From contig JAOTOM010005132.1 in the NCBI GenBank assembly GCA_034440615.1, positions 124,001 through 188,000 on the forward strand: a stretch of DNA of 64,000 nt, written 5' to 3'. Below, piece by piece: positions 32,655-43,317 of this stretch. The notes below the pieces were generated by a model that saw nothing but the letters and a program-made list of their open reading frames with translations, made no database searches and was not told the DNA's origin. Within the stretch, counting starts at the first letter, position 1, and each line of letters starts with the position of its first letter. The stretch is from Ashinkailepas kermadecensis. Lineage: Eukaryota > Arthropoda > Thecostraca > Neolepadidae. A program made the translations under genes and the position numbers.

Positions 32655-34264
32655 TCTAGAGTATGGCATCACAAACTTCTGGAGAAAAAGAAGTGTGCTA
32701 CCACGGGAATTATTTTGCTCGAGTTTGGCAACAGTCCTGCCGATATTACTCAAGTCATCAGGCCCCCATCTACCCAGTCCACAACCAAACCATTAGCTCC
32801 CTAGTGTACCGGCGTACATTACCAGTGAAGGAAACGAAGTTAGGCTTGGGCGAAGCAAATTAAAATGAAATGGGAACGGCAAATCAGTCACAAAATTACA
32901 CGCGGCAGAACAGGAATACGACAGAAACAAGACAAGGCCCAAATAGTGTATGGTTCAAGAGCAGCAATGAAGTGGGTGGAGGTTCGGAGAAAGATCGTTC
33001 TAAAGTAATGGTACTTAAATAGCAGGGCACGCTAAATTGCTGGAGCCTTTCCGATAGTTAAAACTGGTTAAAATCGGGCAAAACCGGCTTAACCTGGCTA
33101 TTTTTCCACCCTCACCATGTCATGCATGCAAATATTAGTAACACTGGCTTAACATATCTGGTTAATAACATACACATACAAGGTTCTTCTCTTAATGTAT
33201 GTTGTGTCTTCTACTTGTGTTTTGGGCAAATGTATTATGTATGCATATTCATTAACTTATGCCAGTTTGCTCCGCGTTTTCACTTTCTCTAAGCCTGTTA
33301 CAGTGCCGATCTGAGTGATTCAGTCTTGTACGGAAGGGGCTGATTCGGCCCACCTTGAGATCTCGGAAACAACGAGGCCGATTTCCTTGAACGAAACGGA
33401 AATCGATTCACGATGCACTGGTCTGCATTTTGGTGCAACAATGGACGTGTTGACGATGGTGCATGCAAGTTGAACTGGGTAATGATGGGGCCTATTGTTT
33501 ATCTGGTACTACTGCTGCATTTATAATCTGATTTTAGCATCAGTAGCACCAGATTATAGAAAATGGATGGACGATTAATGTGAAATGGTAATGGTGTCAT
33601 AGGGTCAATAAATGAGTTTGAGTTTGAGTTTGTCATGCTAAAATAATCAGAGGCGGCGCCAGGGTCGCAGTGCCAGCGGTGTTCTATATCCGCACTTGCC
33701 AACATATATCGGATTGATTTCATAAAACACACTTGCATACCAATCACATTATGGTCAGGAATATAATGTTAGATTAGTTCCCATTAGTTTGAAAATAATT
33801 CACAACAAACATTATTTGCCTGTCCTGAGATCGCCTCTGCAACATTTAGGAACTTACGAACACGTTGAAGGTTCTATGTATGTTCTAGATTTACGATGTA
33901 TAAAGAACTGCAGCCATTTAGCAATACAGAGCTGTCAAATATTGTGCAGCCATACAACAGTCCTCAGGTGCGCAAAGGAGCCAATATCGTCCCGAGGTGC
34001 CTCCCACAAATCTCTCTCAGATCCGCCTGCGATCATAATAATGATATTAACTTTTCACATAATACGTGGGTAAAACGTTAGGAAAGGTCACCAAATCTGA
34101 AAGACTGGTTCAGGGGTTTAGAATATCAAGGTGAAAAACTGTAGCTGTGGGGGGGGGGCGTCATTCCACCCCGTATCGTAATAGGGTTAATCCGCTCAAG
34201 CCTGAAAGTGACAACGCAAATTACCGGGCCGAAATTCAACGAGGCAGGGTTATTAGGCAGGGTA
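32655..34264. other. Lipase intron 6, nothing recognised
   Basis: AT-rich to mixed sequence, with no identifiable exon or element. Confidence 0.4.
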
Positions 34265-34480
34265 CAGTCCCGTTAACCCGACACGAGTGCCACAAGCGCA
34301 AAGTTGCCTCTTGTGGTGAGGTACATTCAATGTACAAATGTAAGTTGATCCGATAACAGCACTTAAAGCAATGCGGAGTTTTATATCTTGTGGTGAGATA
34401 CAGATGTACATTGACCCAACGACAGAAATTAAAGTAATGCGGAGTTTTGTCCGTTGTGGTGATGCACATTTTGACACAGG
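34265..34480 (-). pseudogene. Three decayed copies of the lipase exon 6 3' half
   Basis: On the minus strand GGTCAATGTACATCTGTATC followed by TCACCACAAGATATAAAACT (around 34425-34375) aligns with exon 6 GGTCAATGTGCCGCTGTACC followed by TCACCACGACAGCTAAAGTC. A second copy lies around 34355-34300 and a partial one around 34475-34440. Translation still shows VNVHLYLTTRYKTPHC and INLHLYIE. Frames are broken and no donor consensus is kept, so these are relics, not exons. Confidence 0.65.
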
Positions 34481-34599
34481 CATATTTTGAACGTTTCCTT
34501 GGACAATGTTTGCCGGGGTAGCTTTGCGGAACAGGATCCATTGCTAAACATAGCTTGTTGCTTACACTTTGATCCCACCACGCGATCTTATCATTGCAG

Positions 34600-34738
34600 T
34601 CCAACGGCAGGATGTTGACCGAGAGGCTCAGGTGCCGTCAATGCCGCGGCACGGCCGCCCCGGCAGCTAGTCTCCGCCGGCCTTATCGGGCCAGTTACCA
34701 TCTGACCCTCCCAGCCGGCGAGGTGGGAGGTAAATCCA
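34600..34738. mobile_element. SINE body fragment (shares text with 42390-42605)
   Basis: CACGGCCGCCCCGG(C/T)AGCT, CGCCGGCCTTATC(G/A)GGCCAGTT and CTGACCCTCCC(A/G)GCCGG occur in the same order here and at 42430-42505. No tRNA-like head remains in this copy. Confidence 0.7.
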
Positions 34739-34938
34739 CCACAGGAACGCGTTGGGAGTTAATTTCCATTTTCTGGCATGCGAGTTCCTCCTAGATATCG
34801 ATGTAATTGACGTGAGTATAGTCAAATCTGCCAGGGTATTGAAACCGCTGTGGGCCAGGGACTGGACAAAGATTAGACAGCCTTAGTCATGTTACTGACA
34901 GAACATTATGGTAAACAGATGGGTTGTCGGCACACACC
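34731..34938. repeat. 208-bp direct repeat, copy 1
   Basis: Matches 35734-35941 over 208 bp with only about four differences. It starts TAAATCC and ends GTCGGCACACACC. Together the two copies flank lipase exon 6. Confidence 0.95.
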
Positions 34939-35071
34939 TACGCCAGCTCTCGGAGCGAGTCACACCGTGCCTGGAGCGAGTCACACCGGGGCGGGACAGA
35001 CCAATGGAATCCGGCACTCTAACCAACCGAGGCACCAGGGCAGCACACACCGGTCCAACATCAGTACTCAC

Positions 35072-35204
35072 AGCAGTAGGGGACTTTAGCTGTCGTGGTG
35101 AGGTACAGCGGCACATTGACCCGGTCCCTGTGCCGGTACGTGTCCGAGTGGTAGCCCATGGAGGCGCAGTGCACGTTGTCATCGCCGCACTCGCCGCACT
35201 CGGC
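35072..35204 (-). CDS. Secreted lipase, exon 6
   Basis: Acceptor GTTGTTGCAG, donor TGCT|GTGAGT, 133 nt, phase 0 to phase 1. The peptide AECGECGDDNVHCASMGYHS then RDRVNVPLYLTTTAKVPYC corresponds to the end of the lipase domain of pancreatic-type lipases, where C-x2-C...C-x-x-M-G-(Y/H)-x-(A/S)-D precedes the 'YLxT' strand and a closing Cys. It fits between exon 5 (ends FLK) and exon 7 (PLAT start). It is flanked on both sides by the 208-bp direct repeats, and its 3' half occurs in decayed form 600 bp further down the intron. Confidence 0.78.
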
Positions 35205-35733
35205 CTGCAACAACACTCCGGAGTGGGGAACACTCGCTCGGACGCGCGCACTCGGCGCCGGCAGCTGCTCTCTGAACAGCTGCCGGACCAGCTGCACCGT
35301 TCGATTTGCAGCATCCACTTATCCTGGAGGTCCGCCAACAACTGCACACGTACCGGGCGCCGCATCACCGAGTCAGTAGAGCGGGACACGCGCCGCAAAC
35401 CGCGTCACCCGTCCGGCCACCCCGTCCGGTTATGCACGCCTGCGAGATCAACGGCAGACGGCAGCCCAACCTCCCGGAACACCGAACAGCTGATCAGCCG
35501 ATCAGCTGCGGTGCGCGCTCCCGTGTCGATGTCGTCCGCATATGGTGCAATCTTGAACGAGACATTGTCTGAGATGATCTAATTTAGACCAATAATTAAA
35601 AGCGAACAAGGACCCTTTATGGGACGGCCTGAACTATCTGGGCAGCGGCCAGTGACATCTGGCGGCGAAAATGGAAACTAACCCCCAGCCCCCCATATTG
35701 CGGAATTAAAAGCCTCCCACCCTGTTGTGGAAT

Positions 35734-35941
35734 TAAATCCGCCACAGGAACGCGTTGGGAGTTAATTTCCATTTTCTGGCATGCGAGTTCCTCCTAGATA
35801 TCGATGTAATTGACGTGAGTATAGTCAAATCTGCCAGGGTACTGAAACCGCTGTGGGCCAGGGACTGGACAAAGATTAGACAGCCTTAGTCATGTTATTG
35901 ACAGAACATTATGGTAAACAGCTGGGTTGTCGGCACACACC
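35734..35941. repeat. 208-bp direct repeat, copy 2
   Basis: Near-identical to 34731-34938, same orientation, 1003 bp apart. High identity points to a recent duplication, gene conversion, or terminal repeats of a short element. Confidence 0.95.
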
Positions 35942-37988
35942 GGTGTCACGCCACCTGTCGTCGCACACCAAGCTCTCCCGCTCGGTCCATAACACTTCTA
36001 TGCAAACAGTGGGATCCGGCAGCTGCAGAAAGCGACCATAACCGGGTGGCTACTGTCACCTCACGGGGCCGATCGCCTCCTCCCCCCCTCCTCCCACGGG
36101 TCAACAGCGGCCGGAAGGCCACCAGCTGGAGTCAGCGGCTCCAGTACGGGCCCTCGAGCGGGCCGGCGACAGCAGGGTAGGGCCATGATGGACGAGCAGG
36201 ACGCTGGAAATCGACTGACGGCCGACGGCGGCGAGCGAGCAGGTCTGCGGCGACAAGTTAGTCATTTGGCTTAAGGGCGCTTCGATAAAAAAATGTGATC
36301 ATGCATGTCAGTCCGAGCAAACCGGCAGCGGGGGAGCAGACCGGACGGAACAGGCCGCTGGCCACGGGGCAGGTGGGCGATGGCCGATCAGGCCAGCGGT
36401 CGCGGAGCAGGTGGGCGATGATAAAGCAACGGAGCAGGTGGGCGATGACCAAGCAGGCCGGTGGGACAGCGCGATGTCGGCGGCAGCCAGGCAGGTCGGC
36501 GGCTCGATATCGGGCAGCACAGCGGGCAAATCCATGTTGTACTAAGGCTGTGATTAAGGTCCAGTCCCAACACCTAACCAAGCACATCAGGCAAGAACGC
36601 GGTGCACAATCTACATACATTACTGTGGTCGTTCACGCCACCAGTCTGCTAGTGCGCCAGTAGGATGCATTATCGTGGTCGCCCACATCAATAGTCTGCT
36701 ACTGCGCCCAGTAGGATACACTACCGTGGTCGCCCACATCACCAGTCTGCTAGTGCGCCAGGAGGATACTGTAAAAAAGAAGTATTTTTACTCCAGGCGA
36801 TTTGATAGTCTAAGACGGCCTCGCGTTCGCGTCACTCCGGCTGTTCAACACAGATCGTCCTCTACACGGTATATTGTGCGATTTCGTTGCTCAACACGCA
36901 AGCGTTCAGATAAATTTAGAAGGGGCGAGACGCCGGCCGAAAATTACGAGTATACGACTTTCATCCGAGAAACACGCCCACACGCCAGCGCGCGAAGTGA
37001 CAGCAGAGCCGCGTCGAGCGACTGACTCCCGGCGACTGCCCGTCGGGGACAGTTCACCCAGGTCCGGCTAACGGGTGATGAGAGTACACGTCACTGTCGT
37101 CGGGCGTCGGCCCGGCATCGCCCCAAAAGTCGCTGATCCAGTTCCGGCCGCGACCCGGTGACAACGCCAGCCGGCCGGATGGAAAGATACGGGGCGCGAC
37201 ATTTACGGGGCGCGGCAGGTCGGCTGGCTTACGGGGTCACAGCATTTACAGCTACTGGACAGCGTTATAGTACTATGCCAGTGTATACTCATTTGACGGC
37301 CGAAACAGTGCATCTATAGAAACTTTGTTACAACACACTGCTGTCGTCGCCCACGTCACCAGTCTGCTGGTGCGCCAGGACGGTTTCGACAGATCGCCGT
37401 GGCCCGTCCTGCAAAGTCATCTGCAGCACATGGCGGCTGCCAGAACTGCGGCCCGGTGTGCCATTCACGACACACCAGCTGGCTACGGCAGGCAGACCAC
37501 TGTGTCGGCACAGCTGACTGTGGCACCAGTGAGTGAATGTGGGCGTACTGCGACTGATGTAGGTGACGGTGGGCGCACTGCCGACTGGTATAGGTGGAGG
37601 TGCGCGCACGGTCGACTGGTGTAGGTGGCGATGGCGGCACTACCAGAGTACCAAACGATGTGGTGGGCGTACTACGCACTCGTGTGGCACCATTGGGTGG
37701 ATTTTGGCACGCTATCAGAGTACCACAATATGTGGTGGGCGTACTACGCACTCGTGTGCCACCATTAGGTGGAATTGGGCACACTACCAGAGTACCACAC
37801 GATGTGGTAGGCGTACTATGCACTGGTGTGGCTCCAATGAGTGAAGTTTGGCGCACTATCCGTTAGCGTCTTTGACAGACAGAGGATGCGTGGTAGCCAC
37901 CAACAATTATCTCCCGCGAGCTTCGATCATGCAACAAAGGTCATAAATCACACCGGAGGTGGCGCTTTGGCCCTGCCGCAGGCCTCAC
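35942..37988. repeat. Lipase intron 5 with three minisatellites
   Basis: Contains a ~30-bp GGAGCAGGTGGGCGATGA repeat (36385-36455), a ~54-bp GTCGCCCACATCACCAGTCT repeat in three units (36620-36770) with an isolated copy at 37340-37385, and a ~74-bp GTGGTGGGCGTACTACGCAC repeat in three to four units (37560-37860). No exon found between them. Confidence 0.75.
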
Positions 37989-38236
37989 CTTCAAAAACTG
38001 ATCGTAGCTGGAGCACTCGTGGCCGACGAACATGCAGGACGCGCCCTCTATGATGCTGTCCGTGAAGAAGCGCACGGCACGCATGTGCCGACAGGCCAGC
38101 AACTCCGACTCGAAGTCGTCGATGCTGTCCGTGAGGAAGGCGTTGAACGTTTCCGAGTAGCTCTCGCAGCCGGGCTGCTCTCGCCCGCCGTTGGGGTAGA
38201 AGTCCAGGTGGCCGCAGGGCTGCACCATGCCGAGCC
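37989..38236 (-). CDS. Secreted lipase, exon 5 (catalytic His)
   Basis: Acceptor GTGCCGACAG, donor AAG|GTGAGG, 248 nt. The peptide LGMVQPCGHLDFYPNGG matches the 'GHLDFYPNGG' block, and ESELLACRHMRAVRFFTDSI matches 'ACNHLRSYKYYTDSI', whose His is the third member of the Ser-Asp-His triad. CMFVGHECSSYDQF follows as in the family. It joins exon 4 through G|GG and exon 6 in phase 0. A (AGGTC)n run (about 38262-38284) stands 25 bp upstream of the acceptor. Confidence 0.88.
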
Positions 38237-38339
38237 CTGTCGGCACCGACGGGCTCAGCTCAGGTCAGGTCAGGTCAGGTCAGGGCGAGCTGGACAGAGT
38301 GGCCGGTGGACAGTACTGCCGCTGGAATCGGTTCACTGC

Positions 38340-38612
38340 CGGGTTACACCACATTACACCACGGGCACGGCGCACCGTCTGACACAGCAGCACCACGGGC
38401 ATGGCATTTTGTCCAGACACAGCAGCACCACGGGCACGGAGCATTGTCCAGACACAGCAGCATCACGGACCCGGCGCATTATCCCGACACAGTAGCACGA
38501 CGGGCATTGCACATTGTCCAGACACAGCAGCACCACGGGCACGGAGCATTGTCCAGACACAGTAGCACCACGGGCATGGCGTATTGTCCAGACACAGCAG
38601 CACCGGGGATCG
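38340..38612. repeat. 35-bp minisatellite, about 7 units
   Basis: Unit GACACAGCAGCACCACGGGC plus ATGGCATTTTGTCCA, with one-base variants. It lies in lipase intron 4, about 100 bp upstream of the exon 5 acceptor. Confidence 0.92.
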
Positions 38613-38929
38613 TGTAACCACAGCAATGCATGCCAGATATCTTGCACTAATGGCGGTCCGCCGCTGGGCCGCTGGTGACCGGACTGGTGACCGCACTGAT
38701 GACCAGCTGGTGCTGCCACCTACCAGCTGGTGCTGCCACCTACCAGCTGGTGAACGGCGCAACCCAAAAAAACTACACCCTAAATATCACAGCTGTTCTT
38801 GCGAAAGATTCTAGATTCACGTGTGTATGCACCTATCGCAACTCACCACAGGCACCAATCACTGCCATTGTGCGTTGAAATTATTTCGGTGATCAGAAAT
38901 AAGTTGTTGTTGTTATTATTCACCTGACG

Positions 38930-39327
38930 TGATGAATTGCCGCCTGACCTGAGGTGATACGCTATCACCTGACCTGAGGTGATACACGTACCACCTGACC
39001 TGAGGTGATACGCTACCACCTGACCTGAGGTGATACACGTACCACCTGACCTGAGGTGATACGCTACCACCTGACCTGAGGCGGCACGCCACCACCTGAC
39101 CTGAGGTGATACACGTACCACCTTACCTGAGGTGATACGCTACCACCTGACCTGAGGCGGCACGCCACCATCTGACCTGAGGTGATACACTACCACCTGA
39201 CCTGAGGTGATACGCTATCACCTGACCTGAGGCGGCACGCTACCATCTGACTTGAGGTGATACACGCACCACCTGACCTGAGATGATACGCTACCACCTG
39301 ACCTGAGGCGGCACGCCACCATCTCAC
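38930..39327. repeat. 25-bp array resembling the exon 4 splice donor
   Basis: On the minus strand the unit is TATCACCTCAGGTCAGGTGG plus TAGCG, with a second subtype ending GCGTGCCGCC. The end of exon 4 and the start of its intron, ATCACCTCTG|GTGAGATGGT then GGCG, differ from this unit at about four positions. The array begins at the exon edge and runs 400 bp into the intron. One unit (donor at 39126) reads CAG|GTAAGG, a good donor again. Confidence 0.88.
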
Positions 39328-39553
39328 CAGAGGTGATGAAGTGGCGCACGTCCGAGTGAATGACGTCGACGAGCAGCGCGTCCGTGTGGTCGAGCCGCAC
39401 CTCGGGCGCCATGTACTGGAAGCTGGGCTCGGCCGGGTCCAGGCCCGATATGCGTGCCAGTCCGGCCACGCGCGCGCCCACGTAGCCGGCCGTCTGGGCG
39501 CCCAGACTGTGGCCGATGATGTGTACGCGGGACACGTTCAGGTCGTACCTCTC
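39328..39553 (-). CDS. Secreted lipase, exon 4 (nucleophile elbow GHSLG, catalytic Asp)
   Basis: Acceptor CGTCCGCAG, donor TCTG|GTGAGA, 226 nt, phase 0 to phase 1. The peptide SRVHIIGHSLGAQTAGYVGA contains the GxSxG nucleophile elbow (Ser of GHSLG). ARISGLDPAEPSFQ carries the catalytic Asp, and RLDHTDALLVDVIHSD follows as in pancreatic-type lipases. This is the strongest family evidence in the window. The 3' edge is tied to the 25-bp array. Confidence 0.92.
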
Positions 39554-39962
39554 CTGCGGACGGTGGGCGTGCAGGGCTCACAGATATGCTTACAGTGGCT
39601 ATCGCTCACTTCAGCCAGCAAGTCCAGAGCCGGACACAAGGGCGATGTTTGTTTATTTAGCGACTACGGCTGTGAGTGGAGGTGCATATATTGGCAACGG
39701 ATCCGGAGTTCCATCCCACATTTTGGCTGGCGATGACTTTGATGTACTTTGATGCATTTTAATTCACTTGACTGAGCGATTTCATTTAGCTTCTTTTAGT
39801 AATTGCACTGTCGTTTTCGAGACAACTTACTCTGGTCAGCCTTGGTGTTAATGCACGCGATATTCCGTCAAAGTCAGCATATTGGTTGCCTGTTTCATGC
39901 AGCCGCAACCCATGGTTGCTCAGCACGCAGAGCAGTGCCGAGCTGCGGCCGGAGCAGCTCAC
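39554..39962. other. Lipase intron 3
   Basis: About 410 bp with no repeat or element noticed. Canonical GTGAGC donor at exon 3 and CCGCAG acceptor at exon 4. Confidence 0.7.
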
Positions 39963-40109
39963 CTGCAGCCAGCTGATCAGGTGCGCCGTTTCCATGGCGA
40001 CCAGCTGTGTGTTGGAGAGCGCCTGCTGGTACATTGGCAGCGCTCCGAACGCCCAGTCCACGGCTATGACGTTCATGTCGCCAGCGTCCAGCAGACGTTC
40101 ACCCATGTG
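39963..40109 (-). CDS. Secreted lipase, exon 3
   Basis: Acceptor TGACGGCAG, donor CTGCAG|GTGAGC, 147 nt, exactly 49 codons in phase 0. The peptide HMGERLLDAGDMNVIAVDWA contains the N-V-I-x-V-D-W strand conserved before the nucleophile elbow. QLVAMETAHLISWLQ is the following helix. It connects WVQ of exon 2 to ERYDLNVSRVHIIGHS of exon 4. Confidence 0.88.
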
Positions 40110-40139
40110 CTGCCGTCAGAATAGTGTCCATCAGTGACA

Positions 40140-41110
40140 CCATTCCATCAGTCCATCAGTCCCACCAGTGTCCATCAGTCACACCAGCACCAGTCAGTCA
40201 CACCAGCACCAGTCAGTCACACCAGCACCAGTCTGTCGCACCAGCCCAATCAGTCACACCAGCACCAGGCAGTGACGCCAGCACCAGTCAGTCGCACCAG
40301 CACTGGTCAGTCACACCGGCACCAGTCAGTTACACCAGCACCAGTCTGTCGCACCAGCACCAGGTCATGCCAGCACCAGTCACTCACACCAGCACCAGCC
40401 AGTCACAATGTTAAGTCAGTCGCACCAGCTTATAAGTCAGTCATACCAGCACCAGTCATTAAAGAAAAGTAACAGATGTAGGTCATGCCAGACCGTTAAT
40501 CAAGTAGCCCAACATCACCAGTCAGTCGCACAGCACCAGTCAGTCATAGCACAGTCGTTCACAAAGCACTAGTCTGTCACAGAAAAGTCAGTCACACCAG
40601 AATCAGTAGGTATGCCAGACCGTCACTCACACCAGCACGGTCTCAACATCACCAGTCAGTCCCCAGATCAGGATACCAGCGCCAGTCATTTACCAGACAG
40701 TGCACCAGACAGTCGGTCACACCAGCACCAGTGGTGCCAGCACCAGTCACTCACCAGCACCAGTCAGTCTAACATCACCAGTCAGTCACACGCACGTCAG
40801 CTGCCCGACCAGCACCAGTCAGCTGCCCGACCAGCACGTCAGCTGCCCGACTACACGTCAGTCTGCCCGACTCACACCTCACACGTCAGCTCGCCCGACT
40901 CACACGTCAGCTGCCCGACCACACCTCAGCTGCCCGACCACACCTCAGCTGCCCGACCACACCTCAGCTGCCCGACCACACCTCAGCTGCCCGACCACAC
41001 CTCAGCTGCCCGACCACACCTCAGCTGCCCGACCACACCTCAGCTGCCCGACCACACCTCAGCTGCCCGATCACACGGCAGCTGCCCGACCACACGTCAG
41101 CTATCGGGCA
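40140..41110. repeat. Two ~19-bp minisatellites in lipase intron 2
   Basis: 40140-40790: irregular CAGTCACACCAGCACCAGT units, with TCAGTCTGTCGC variants. 40790-41110: CAGCTGCCCGACCACACCT units (19 bp, about nine near-perfect). The second array stops about 30 bp from the exon 2 donor, and its CAGCTG words resemble the exon end CAGCTGGGTGCAG, though less clearly than in the other junction-linked arrays. Confidence 0.88.
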
Positions 41111-41135
41111 GCTGTCGAGCGACCACTTTGGCTAC

Positions 41136-41416
41136 CTGCACCCAGCTGTCTGTGCCCGTGTCCAGGAAGCCGTGGATGATGAACTTGGTGTCCTTCTGCG
41201 CGTCGAAGCCCGACGTGGCGACCGACGCCGGGTCGCCGGCCACCAGCTTGCGGCCCCGACCCGGTCGCGAGCGGGTGTGCACCCAGAACTTGACGGCGAT
41301 CAGGTGGCGCTCCAGCGGGAAGAAGTTGATGGGTCGGTACACGCTGTGGTACCACGTGTCGGTGTAGTTGATGCAGCCCAGCTCGCCGTAGCACTTGCTC
41401 TGGACGACGTCGTCTC
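41136..41416 (-). CDS. Secreted lipase, exon 2 (start of lipase domain)
   Basis: Acceptor TCCCAACAG, donor GTGCAG|GTAGCC, 281 nt. The peptide VQSKCYGELGCINYTDTWYH matches the 'CY..LGCF' start of mature pancreatic-type lipases. VKFWVHTRSRP and KDTKFIIHGFLDTGTDSWVQ match the beta strand and oxyanion-hole HGF block. Its first two bases join the C left by exon 1 to give Arg, and it ends in phase 0. A 57-bp tandem duplication lies just upstream of the acceptor. Confidence 0.88.
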
Positions 41417-41449
41417 CTGTTGGGACGCAGGTCCGCCGGCAAACAGACG

Positions 41450-41563
41450 TCAGGTTAGCCAGGAAGCGGAACATGAGGTCAGACAGCAGCGGGGTATCAA
41501 CAGGCATCAGGTTAGCCAGGAAGCGGAACATGAGGTCAGACAGCAGCGGGGTGCCAACAGCTG
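41450..41563. repeat. 57-bp tandem duplication
   Basis: TCAGGTTAGCCAGGAAGCGG plus 37 bp, twice, with few differences. It lies 34 bp upstream (minus-strand sense) of the lipase exon 2. Confidence 0.9.
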
Positions 41564-43259
41564 GACATCAGGTTCGTCAACAGAGCAACATCAGGACAGC
41601 CAGCTCGACTTATCTCTCTGCATATGTACTCCATGTTGCTGGCTTTCATCGTGTTGCTGATTTCCATATTCGGGTGCAGTATGGATCGGTGCCTACAACA
41701 TCCACCAGTACCTACTTAACCAATGATGCCTGGGAATGGCCCCGCCACACGAGCAGCTACGTTTGATCAACATCACATCGGAATGATATTGCAATTGTAG
41801 TTTGCAGCGGGTGATAATAACCAGCATAATTAGATTCGCTACCGCTTGCCAAAGAACGTTTGGACAACAATTCCGATTCGCACGATGAACTGGAATAAAA
41901 TCGGCGGTGATCTGCAGTGGCTCTACATTGACGTGCATTGGTCGGATGTGTCACTCCGACCCACACGTGAGTACGCGCATATGCTGCAGCTCTACACCAC
42001 TAATCGGAGCGAGCACGAATACCCAACGGACGAAGTGACGAAACGGAAAACAAGCTTTCCTTGATGATGTCATAACCAGCGACAGACGATCGGCTTTGAT
42101 GATGTTTGTTTGACACAAGATGCAAAATACATGCTCGGAGAGGCTAAAGTTCACACGCGCTCTGTGCTGCCTCGTGCTTGAGTCATCTGACAACAACGGC
42201 GTGAGGGGCGGGGGGAGGGGGGGGGGAGGCATTAATCGTCCTTGTCAGTCCATACCGGGCTAAAAGAGCAGTGAAAAGAAATTGGTCCGAATTCCACCTG
42301 GGGTGGCTATATGGACCAAAGTTCTATTGCCAAGCAAAGCTTGTTGCGTGAACCATGGCCCCACCATCAGAACCATGAATTCCAGTTCAATGGCAGAACT
42401 TTGACCGAGAGTTTAACGTGCCGTCAAAGCACCGACACGGCCGCCCCGGTAGCTCGTCGCCGGCCTTATCAGGCCAGTTGCCAACTGACCCTCCCGGCCG
42501 GGGGCTAAATGCGAGCGCGTGAAGCGACTCGAACATGCTTTGCCAGGAAATGGGAGACCAATGCAGGCCAGCGCTCTGACCAACTGAGCTGCCGAGTCGG
42601 CAACAGTTCGGACAGAGTAAATAAATGCAGCACTTGGAGCTCTGCAGCAGAAGCATTCTTCAGGCGTAAATACGATGTTCGGGTCAGGCGGGCTGGGTCG
42701 GAGGCGGGTTCACGTTGACCGTGTGAACTTCAGGTGTAAGCGTGACGGTCGGGTCAGGCGAGCTGGGTGGGAGCGGGGTCGTGTTGGCCATGTGACTTTG
42801 TGTTGCACAGGCACGGGAGTAGACTCGCTCTGGCTTTGTGCTCGCTCGTAATGGCAGCCTGTGCAGGAATCCGCACCCGCATGGCTTTGGAGTCTCACAG
42901 CCAGTGGCGGTGCCACTAATTTAGTCCCGGGAGGGGAGGAGGGCGAATGATTTCCCATCGTGGTGAGTCCAAGTCCGGGGGCCTCCCTGCATTTTTGTGG
43001 CTTCTGGGAGCTCTATAGTGGTTTACTGTAATGTTTTGTGGCTTGTGGCCTCCTGGATCTTTTCGTGAGCTCCGGGGGTCTCCTGTCCGAAATAGTGGGT
43101 ATCAAAGCCTGGGCCTCTGAACAGTATGATGGGCCTCACTTCACGCCTAAGAACTCTGGCGTGAAGCTGCAAACTGCTCTCTCTCTCCTCCCTCACACTG
43201 TCGCCCATCTTCACACACATGGGCATTGCCACACTGCACAGTATGCCGATTTTACCGGG
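41564..43259. other. Lipase intron 1, part
   Basis: Contains a SINE (42390-42605) and two similar short stretches, GACGGTCGGGTCAGGCGAGC and TTCGGGTCAGGCGGGCTGGG (42675-42770). Otherwise nothing recognised. Confidence 0.5.
42390..42605 (-). mobile_element. tRNA-derived SINE with body
   Basis: The minus strand begins CGACTCGGCAGCTCAGTTGG TCAGAGCGC, a tRNA box A-type head (TGGTCAGAGC). A box B-like GTTCGAGTC follows, then a body with GGCCTGATAAGGCCGGCGAC and GGGGCGGCCGTGTCGG. The body is shared with 34600-34738. The head also resembles that at 50170-50195 (GGCAGCTCAGTTGGTAGGGC). Not a functional tRNA. Confidence 0.72.
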
Positions 43260-43317
43260 TCATGCCTCTTTTTCAATCGTCTCACAAGTAGACGAATGAT
43301 CCGCCGCATAGCCGCAC
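43260..43317. repeat. 58-bp direct repeat, copy 1
   Basis: Identical to 45024-45081 (TCATGCCTCTTTTTCAATCG, then TCTCACAAGTAGACGAATGA and so on). Confidence 0.95.
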
